Of a stretch of DNA of 12,838 nucleotides, positions 1 to 4,364 are shown one piece after another; position 1 is the first letter of the stretch; the number at the start of each line of letters is the position of its first letter. Source of the stretch: an archaeon (GTDB lineage: Archaea > Nanobdellota > Nanobdellia > Woesearchaeales > JAHJEM01); NCBI GenBank assembly GCA_020057445.1, contig JAGVFV010000117.1, forward strand, positions 1 through 12,838, read 5' to 3'. Under the pieces are notes generated by a model that saw nothing but the letters and a program-made list of their open reading frames with translations, was not told where the DNA came from and did not search any database. Both the position numbers and the translations under genes were made by a program.

Positions 1-361
1 ATAATGATATAGAAAAAAGGAAAAAAGTCCATAAATTTCCTGAAATGCCTAAATATCATAAAGAACATGATTTTTCCTTTCCTCTTTTCATTTTCTATGA
101 GAAATCAAGGGGTCAGATAATATATAATTAGAGATAAATAATTCATATATATCTAAGATAAGATATAATAAATATATATTACACTCTGTACAAGACAAGA
201 TACAATCTGAAATAAATATACTATTTCCTGGCTAAATATGATATGATTGAATATGTCACCTATATTTTCATTGCGACTACACTATATCAACAGCTAATGT
301 TATTATATGATCTTACACATCAAATTTATTGTTACTGCGCAATAACAACAAAATGAAAACA
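1..361. other. AT-rich non-coding leader region
   Basis: No convincing coding region is visible here on either strand. The composition is strongly AT-rich, visibly more so than the genes that follow, with many TATA-like strings such as those around 118-182. The only ordered structure I can support is the dyad at 326-348 close to the promoter of the next gene. It may be the upstream half of a large intergenic region or the edge of an insertion. The left edge of the window prevents a decision. Confidence 0.6.
326..348. repeat. Dyad upstream of the TrmB-family gene promoter
   Basis: Two overlapping inverted repeats can be drawn: TTATTG (326-331) with CAATAA (340-345), and TTGTTA (329-334) with TAACAA (343-348), each around an 8-base spacer. 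The dyad ends 13 bases before the TATA box at 362. That is a typical place for an archaeal regulator site, so this is a candidate operator. The match to any known TrmB box is not evident, and function is inferred from position. Confidence 0.4.
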
Positions 362-370
362 TTTATATAT
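362..370 (+). promoter_or_regulatory. TATA box of the TrmB-family gene
   Basis: TTTATATAT is a near-ideal archaeal TATA box. Transcription would start about 25 bases on, near 388-392, giving a leader of roughly 50 bases before the ATG at 440. That is much longer than for most other genes in the window. Confidence 0.65.
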
Positions 371-385
371 GAGTAACGCATCCCC

Positions 386-398
386 TAACTAGTAGTTA
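386..398. promoter_or_regulatory. Palindrome at the predicted transcription start
   Basis: TAACT-AGT-AGTTA is a perfect 5-base inverted repeat around a 3-base centre. It lies exactly where transcription from the TATA box at 362-370 should begin. A protein bound here would block initiation, so an autoregulatory operator is plausible. This is inferred from position and symmetry only. Confidence 0.4.
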
Positions 399-403
399 AA
401 AAA

Positions 404-421
404 AACGCCTTATTGGGCGTT
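404..421 (+). promoter_or_regulatory. Leader hairpin before the TrmB-family start
   Basis: AACGCC (404-409) pairs with GGCGTT (416-421). A further U-G pair can close a 4-base loop. The hairpin lies in the predicted 5' leader, 18 bases before the ATG at 440, and is GC-rich in an AT-rich setting. It could affect translation or be a third operator half. No T-run follows, so it is not a terminator. Confidence 0.4.
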
Positions 422-439
422 GGACAAAGGTTGATACCC

Positions 440-1222
440 ATGATCGTACAAGCAGACTTCATAAAAAAGATCAAAGACTTTGGACTCAACACCTATGAGG
501 CAAAACTCTGGACAGCACTCCTTTCCCGCGGAGTTTCCACTGCAGGAGAGCTTTCTGACATTGCAAATGTCCCTCGCTCAAGATCATATGACGTTCTAGA
601 AAGCCTGGAAAAGAAAGGATTCATCATCATGAAGATCGCAAAGCCCATCAAATATATGGCTGTCCCTCCAACAGAAGTGCTTGAGCGCGTCAAGAAGCGC
701 ATCAAAGAATCTGCTGACGAACAAGAAAAGACAATAGAGGAACTGAAGGATAGCAAGGTCCTTACAGAGCTCAGCCTATTGCATACACAAGGAATAGAGA
801 CGACAGACCCTCACGACATCACCGGAAGCATCAAAGGCAGACACAACATCTACAACCACCTTGACTATCTCATCAAGGAAGCGAAGAAAAATGTCATCAT
901 CCTCACTACTGAAGAAGGCATGCTTCGCAAGTATGAACACCTGAGAAAAACATTCAAGAAAGCAAAAGAACGCGGAGTCAAAATAACCATATATACCCCG
1001 CTCACCAAAAAATCAGACAGCATACTTTCTGACATCCAAAAAGTCGCAGATGTCAAACCGACAGACACAAAGGGACGCGTGTGCATCATTGACAATTCCC
1101 AGATACTCTTCATGCTCAATGATGACCAAAGCACCCATCCATCATTTGACCTTGGCGTCTGGGTGCAAGCACCATATTTTGGCAACCTCCTTTCCTCAAC
1201 AGTTGTCAAACACACAAAGTAA
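440..1222 (+). CDS. TrmB-family transcriptional regulator
   Basis: This 260-residue protein has the two-part TrmB architecture. Residues 5-75 form a winged helix-turn-helix ('NTYEAKLWTALL', then 'AGELSDIANVPRSRSYDVLE' as the recognition region). Residues 80-108 are a charged coiled-coil linker. Residues 130-260 resemble the effector domain ('VIILTTEEGMLRKYEHLRKTF', 'ERGVKITIYTPL', 'CIIDNSQILFML'). TrmB proteins are DNA-binding repressors or activators that often respond to sugars or other metabolites. The ligand cannot be read from this sequence. I chose ATG 440 over the upstream TTG at 413: homology begins just after it, AAAGG at 426-430 may serve as a Shine-Dalgarno, and the TTG lies inside the leader hairpin. 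No sugar transporter or sugar enzyme is adjacent, so autoregulation or a distant target is likely. Confidence 0.85.
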   Translation: MIVQADFIKKIKDFGLNTYEAKLWTALLSRGVSTAGELSDIANVPRSRSYDVLESLEKKGFIIMKIAKPIKYMAVPPTEVLERVKKRIKESADEQEKTIEELKDSKVLTELSLLHTQGIETTDPHDITGSIKGRHNIYNHLDYLIKEAKKNVIILTTEEGMLRKYEHLRKTFKKAKERGVKITIYTPLTKKSDSILSDIQKVADVKPTDTKGRVCIIDNSQILFMLNDDQSTHPSFDLGVWVQAPYFGNLLSSTVVKHTK

Positions 1223-1226
1223 AACC

Positions 1227-1234
1227 TTTTATAC
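1227..1234 (+). promoter_or_regulatory. TATA box of the thymidine kinase gene
   Basis: TTTTATAC lies 31-38 bases before the ATG at 1265. The predicted transcript begins only a few bases before the start codon, and this supports that start over the internal ATG at 1301. Confidence 0.55.
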
Positions 1235-1264
1235 TCCTTTTTAATCCCTTCTCTTTGTGAGGGC

Positions 1265-1915
1265 ATGGAACTATTTGACATAATATCATATTATTGGAAA
1301 ATGCAGATTGGCGTAACCATTGCGGTCGCCGGTTGCATGAAGTCAGGAAAGACAGAACAACTCATCCTCGCAGGCCGACGATGTCACTATGCAAAATACC
1401 CTTTCTATTACTTCACCCACAGTTTTGACAAGGAACGGCGAAAAAACTTGACTGTAGAAAATCATGTCGTTTCGGAAGATCACGGCAGCATCAATATCAA
1501 GGAACAATTCTTCACCAACACTGCAGACCTCGAATACCTGCTCCAATTCCCACGAGGAGTCTTCGGATTCAATGATATTCAATTCGTGGACGACCCTTTC
1601 ATAGAATTCGTAGAAACACTAGCATCAAGAGGGCACATTGCCGTATCAGCAGGACTAGACAACACCAGCGAGCACAACCACTTTCCTTTGCGCACACCAG
1701 GAGGGGCACGCGACAGCTTCTCGAAAAAGACAATGTACGACCTTATCGGCCGAAGCAATGAAATCATCAAGCTCCACGCAGTCTGCATGTACTCCAAAGA
1801 CAACACCTGCGGCAATCCTGCGCATTACAGCAGATTTCTCGGCGACTCAAAAGGAGTCATCAAGACAGGAAGCCAAGAATACGAACCACGTTGCGGCCTC
1901 CACAAAGACGTATGA
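1265..1915 (+). CDS. tdk: Divergent TK1-type thymidine kinase
   Basis: The 216-residue protein follows the TK1 order of motifs. There is a P-loop GCMKSGKT (23-30; canonical GPMFSGKT), a Walker B/catalytic region 'FGFNDIQFV' (canonical GIDEGQFF), 'AGLDNT', 'KLHAVCM', and a C-terminal 'EYEPRCGLH'. TK1 enzymes phosphorylate thymidine to dTMP in salvage. Several key positions are changed. The Walker B Asp is Asn103 and the catalytic Glu is Asp104. The usual CxxC pairs of the zinc lasso become a C-x8-C pair and C-x2-H. The lasso region also carries an insertion ('RTPGGARDSF'). The fold assignment is firm. Whether it still uses thymidine is uncertain, because these substitutions are in the active site. 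It stands alone with its own TATA box. Confidence 0.78.
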   Translation: MELFDIISYYWKMQIGVTIAVAGCMKSGKTEQLILAGRRCHYAKYPFYYFTHSFDKERRKNLTVENHVVSEDHGSINIKEQFFTNTADLEYLLQFPRGVFGFNDIQFVDDPFIEFVETLASRGHIAVSAGLDNTSEHNHFPLRTPGGARDSFSKKTMYDLIGRSNEIIKLHAVCMYSKDNTCGNPAHYSRFLGDSKGVIKTGSQEYEPRCGLHKDV

Positions 1916-2003
1916 TGCAGGGTTATGCCATCAGCAACCAGAAACGAACAGTCCTTCGCTACTGGCATTCAATCCCCTCTTTCGCCTTTCCCCATTCAGG
2001 GCA

Positions 2004-2013
2004 ATATATTAAA
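2004..2013 (+). promoter_or_regulatory. TATA box of the TraB-domain gene
   Basis: ATATATTAAA lies 24-33 bases before the ATG at 2037, predicting a leaderless or nearly leaderless transcript. The GC-rich octamer GCGGCCGC follows at 2016-2023. Confidence 0.55.
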
Positions 2014-2036
2014 TAGCGGCCGCACTTCTCAACAAC

Positions 2037-2729
2037 ATGATCATCATCGTCGGCACAAGCCACATCGCACGGCAATCTGTCAGAGACATCCATCACTCAT
2101 TCCTCCAGCACTCCCCAGACATCATTGCAGTAGAACTCGACCAAGGCCGCCTCCAAGGACTCCTTTCCCATGAAGAAAGCTCACTTCCCCTCTCCCTCAT
2201 CAAACACATAGGCCTCACCGGATATCTCTTTGCCGCAATCGGACGAAGCCTGCAACAGAAACTCGGATCCATAGTCAACATGCAACCCGGATCAGAGATG
2301 CTCGCCGCTGTCGCACTCGCCCAAAAACACCAAAAGACCCTCGCGCTCATCGACCGCGACATACTCATCACGCTACGCAGGCTATCGCAGGAATTCACCA
2401 GGAAAGAAAAATTCCGTCTCTTTTTTGATATCCTTTCCTCTCCTTTTTCCAAACGCTTTCGTATCGACATCTCCCGCGTGCCTGAACATGAGATGGTGAT
2501 CCCTCTCCTCGCGTTCTTGCGTCAAAGATATGCCGGCATCTACCGCGCACTCATAGACGAACGCGACCTTTTCATGGCAAAGCAGCTCTTCTCGCTGCAA
2601 GAAGCGCATCCGCACGCAACCATACTTGCTGTCGTCGGACTTGGCCACAAGCAAGGCATGGAACATTACTTTGCGCAAATCACGAAGAACCGCACACGCA
2701 GCATAGACCAACAGAATGCTAAGCTTTAA
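2037..2729 (+). CDS. TraB/PrgY-family domain protein
   Basis: The 230-residue protein shows the TraB domain motifs in order: GTSHIA (6-11), VELD with a following Arg (32-38), GSEM (85-88), LIDRDI (104-109), ERD (175-177) and VVGLGH (199-204). The family includes enterococcal TraB/PrgY pheromone inhibitors and is distantly related to TIKI/GumN-type proteins, where the conserved His and Glu residues are proposed catalytic sites. Many archaeal TraB proteins carry a C-terminal transmembrane domain. This one stops after the soluble domain. Its last 14 bases overlap the next gene, which encodes a membrane protein, so translation is probably coupled and the pair may act as a unit. The biochemical role of archaeal TraB proteins is not established. 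Confidence 0.82.
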   Translation: MIIIVGTSHIARQSVRDIHHSFLQHSPDIIAVELDQGRLQGLLSHEESSLPLSLIKHIGLTGYLFAAIGRSLQQKLGSIVNMQPGSEMLAAVALAQKHQKTLALIDRDILITLRRLSQEFTRKEKFRLFFDILSSPFSKRFRIDISRVPEHEMVIPLLAFLRQRYAGIYRALIDERDLFMAKQLFSLQEAHPHATILAVVGLGHKQGMEHYFAQITKNRTRSIDQQNAKL

Positions 2730-3492
2730 AAAAGAGGACGCATCAAGAAGGCCGATGACTGCTCCTGGCATCCCCATCACGTATACGAAAAAAGAACTCT
2801 CATCACTATTCTTCGCGGCAGTATCCTTTGCGGCAATACTCTTCCTGAATCGATGGCGAACGACGGACTTTTCTGCAACAACTGGCGCACTCTACTTCCT
2901 CTTTGCAGCAATCGGCTTCTTCGTGCTCATCTTCGGCGCGATATCCCTGCAAAAAATACGAGGTCTTCGTCTCGGCCTCATCGTCACCTACGAAAACAAC
3001 TTCCTCCTCATCATCATCTGCTTCGCATTAAGCTTCCTCACGCTCGGCTATGCACTCGTCCTCGTCCCCGGATGGATTACCCTTTCGCTTCATCCGCGAC
3101 TTCGTCTCGGGCACTTCCGGCCAGACATCCACGACAGAGACATTGGATTCATCTCACTGCTCTTCCCGATCGCCATTTTTTTCGAAGCACTCTTCTTCCT
3201 CGCCCTTGGAGCAATATTCCACAGCGATTTCCTCAAAGAATTCGCACGCTTCGCATTTCCTCTCGCACTCCTCTCCTTTCTTCCTCTGCCCCACAACTTC
3301 GGCGCGGGCATGTTCAAATGGAGCAGGATAATCCAGACGACAGCCATGCTCGTCATCCTCTTTGTCTTCATCGGCGCATTCATGAAAGACCCCACGCTCA
3401 TCCTCGGGACAGTGCTTGGCGCCGCACTCTTCTTTGTCGTCACCATCGTCGAATACATCCCGCGCATATTCGCACACGGATTCAAGAGATGA
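2716..3492 (+). CDS. Membrane protein, probable inactive M50 (site-2 protease) homologue
   Basis: This protein of about 258 residues has roughly six hydrophobic segments. Its landmarks follow archaeal M50 proteases: an opening 'YTKKELSSLFF' like the F(S/T)xxEIxDL start, 'VPGWITL' at the PGAV position, 'DRDIGFISLLFP' at the 'xxENGxISLAGP' position, and 'LSFLPLPHNFGAGMFKW' at the 'FNLLPIPPLDGxKxFxW' position. The zinc motif HExxH is replaced by FGAIS (73-77), and the catalytic Asp of the LDG motif is Asn194. If the alignment is right, the scaffold is kept and the catalytic residues are lost, as in pseudoproteases such as iRhoms. The start is ATG 2716, overlapping the TraB gene by 14 bases; ATG 2755 is the alternative. 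The homology is by eye, so an unrelated polytopic protein remains possible. Confidence 0.55.
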   Translation: MLSFKKEDASRRPMTAPGIPITYTKKELSSLFFAAVSFAAILFLNRWRTTDFSATTGALYFLFAAIGFFVLIFGAISLQKIRGLRLGLIVTYENNFLLIIICFALSFLTLGYALVLVPGWITLSLHPRLRLGHFRPDIHDRDIGFISLLFPIAIFFEALFFLALGAIFHSDFLKEFARFAFPLALLSFLPLPHNFGAGMFKWSRIIQTTAMLVILFVFIGAFMKDPTLILGTVLGAALFFVVTIVEYIPRIFAHGFKR

Positions 3493-3493
3493 T

Positions 3494-3769
3494 TCATGAA
3501 AGCAGAGAGAAGAGTCCCTTGATGCAGAGGTGTGCAGAACAAACAACGCTCAACACGACGAACGGATGGAAGAGAGCGACAAAAAAATACACGCCAATAA
3601 TCACATCGATCACGCTCACCACATTCCTGATGAAAAGCAACCCTTTCGCAATGAGCACGCACGCGACGATCGCGCCCATCTTCCATGAAGAGACGACGTG
3701 AAACGAGACCAGGAGCAACAGTACTCCCGCGACAATATCCATCATTCCGAGCGCCTTCACAAGCACCAT
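3494..3769 (-). CDS. Small three-helix membrane protein
   Basis: This 91-residue protein has three or four hydrophobic segments (about 8-24, 29-47, 50-68 and 72-88) and a short charged start. The pattern resembles the small uncharacterised membrane proteins common in DPANN genomes, but I know no function for it. The start ATG at 3769 is backed by TTTAAA 23-28 bases upstream. The gene converges on the M50-like gene, with a single base between the two stop codons. Confidence 0.65.
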   Translation of the reverse strand: MVLVKALGMMDIVAGVLLLLVSFHVVSSWKMGAIVACVLIAKGLLFIRNVVSVIDVIIGVYFFVALFHPFVVLSVVCSAHLCIKGLFSLLS

Positions 3770-3791
3770 GCTCGAAGAGATGCAGCACTCC

Positions 3792-3797
3792 TTTAAA
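3792..3797 (-). promoter_or_regulatory. TATA box of the small membrane protein gene
   Basis: TTTAAA on the minus strand ends 23 bases before the ATG at 3769 and predicts a leaderless transcript. AGGAG follows directly but is too far from the ATG to act as a Shine-Dalgarno. Confidence 0.5.
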
Positions 3798-3900
3798 TCA
3801 TTGACGTGTCAGGAATCACAATCGTTTATTTTGCGAGATGAAGCGAGTTGATAACTGGGCGATTCCTGATCATGCCGAGAACATTTTTTGAATTTTCTGG

Positions 3901-3929
3901 CACAAGAAATTGCGCGCAATTTCTTTGTG
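3901..3929. repeat. Large palindrome upstream of the modular basic protein gene
   Basis: Bases 3904-3925 form a 22-base perfect palindrome centred on GCGCGC. With one unpaired base (one T at 3924-3926) the symmetry extends to CACAA at the left end and TTGTG at the right end, 29 bases in all. No T-run follows, so it does not look like a terminator. It lies about 70 bases before the TATA box at 3999. It could be a binding site for a dimeric protein, a structured RNA element or a replication-associated site. The symmetry is certain; the role is unknown. Confidence 0.75.
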
Positions 3930-3930
3930 A

Positions 3931-3983
3931 TCAAGAACTGACGGATTTCTCGTCTTAAATGCACTTCTTGACGACACCCCGTC
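3931..3983. repeat. Nested inverted repeats after the palindrome
   Basis: TCAAGAA (3931-3937) is complementary to TTCTTGA (3965-3971). Inside this pair lies GACG (3940-3943) with CGTC (3951-3954), and at the right edge GACG (3970-3973) with CGTC (3980-3983). The short stems could occur by chance singly. Their density beside the large palindrome suggests a structured or protein-bound segment. I could not match it to a C/D-box RNA or a tRNA. Confidence 0.4.
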
Positions 3984-3998
3984 GACAATTTCGAAAGA

Positions 3999-4006
3999 TT
4001 TAAATA
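3999..4006 (+). promoter_or_regulatory. TATA box of the modular basic protein gene
   Basis: TTTAAATA, preceded by an A/G-rich BRE-like CGAAAGA, predicts a start near 4028-4030 and a leader of about 25 bases. Unlike most neighbours, this gene is not leaderless. Confidence 0.6.
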
Positions 4007-4039
4007 CCCCCTCGACTCACACTCTATTTAACAATTTTT

Positions 4040-4046
4040 GGGGTGA
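4040..4046 (+). promoter_or_regulatory. Strong Shine-Dalgarno of the modular basic protein gene
   Basis: GGGGTGA lies six bases before the ATG at 4053 and is an excellent match to the archaeal anti-Shine-Dalgarno. It fixes the start and suggests high expression. Confidence 0.7.
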
Positions 4047-4052
4047 AATACT

Positions 4053-4289
4053 ATGGCTGAAAGCGTAGCTAAAGTTGGTGTGAAAAAAACCGATGGATAT
4101 CTCTATTTCGTCGATAAGAACGGAGATATCTCTCGAGCAAAGATGGCCCGAGGCGGCGGAAAGAAGAAACCAAAGGGAAAACCTGAAAAGGTCGCAAAAG
4201 TAGGAGTCAAGAAGGAAAAAGGTTACCTCTACTTTGTCGACAAGAAAGGTAACATCTCCCGCGCAAAGATGGCCCGCGGCCGACGATAA
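4053..4289 (+). CDS. Small basic protein of two tandem 30-residue modules
   Basis: The 78-residue protein consists of two modules, residues 5-34 and 47-76, joined by a Lys/Gly/Pro-rich linker. Within the modules 26 of 30 residues are identical (VAKVGVKK, GYLYFVDK, ISRAKMARG). Each reads as a short beta-hairpin ('GYLYFVDK' turn 'ISRAKM') flanked by basic residues. The net charge is strongly positive, with no membrane segment and no Cys. Of the 26 matching residues, 16 use different codons, so the duplication is old and the protein sequence has been kept by selection. I do not recognise a named family. Strong TATA and Shine-Dalgarno signals plus basicity fit an abundant nucleic-acid or ribosome-associated protein, which is inference. 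A T-tract terminator follows directly, so it is monocistronic. Confidence 0.8.
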   Translation: MAESVAKVGVKKTDGYLYFVDKNGDISRAKMARGGGKKKPKGKPEKVAKVGVKKEKGYLYFVDKKGNISRAKMARGRR

Positions 4290-4297
4290 AATATATA

Positions 4298-4327
4298 TTC
4301 TTTTTTTCTTTTTTTTTTCTCTTTTCT
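4298..4327 (+). terminator. T-tract terminator
   Basis: A nearly uninterrupted run of T with a few C begins nine bases after the stop codon of the modular basic protein gene. Oligo-T tracts on the non-template strand are the standard intrinsic terminator in archaea. It separates this gene from hef. Confidence 0.7.
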
Positions 4328-4335
4328 TCATAACG

Positions 4336-4342
4336 TTTAAAA
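4336..4342 (+). promoter_or_regulatory. TATA box of hef
   Basis: TTTAAAA lies 23-29 bases before the ATG at 4365 and follows the T-tract directly. It predicts a leaderless hef transcript. Confidence 0.55.
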
Positions 4343-4364
4343 CCTAAGATTATTTCCTCATGCC

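Noticed and set aside
2016..2023. GCGGCCGC between the TATA box and start of the TraB-domain gene.
   Set aside because: It is an eight-base palindrome identical to a common restriction site. It is single, and nothing around it suggests a function or a cloning junction.
3090..3788. A long minus-strand frame of 232 codons covering the end of the M50-like gene and the small membrane protein gene.
   Set aside because: Its translation is low-complexity and Arg/Ser/Met-rich without domains. The two overlapping membrane-protein frames have natural hydrophobic patterns and proper start signals.
3820..3885. A possible C/D-box guide RNA, suggested by GATGA and CTGA strings.
   Set aside because: The C and D boxes are imperfect, the spacing is wrong and no C'/D' pair is present.
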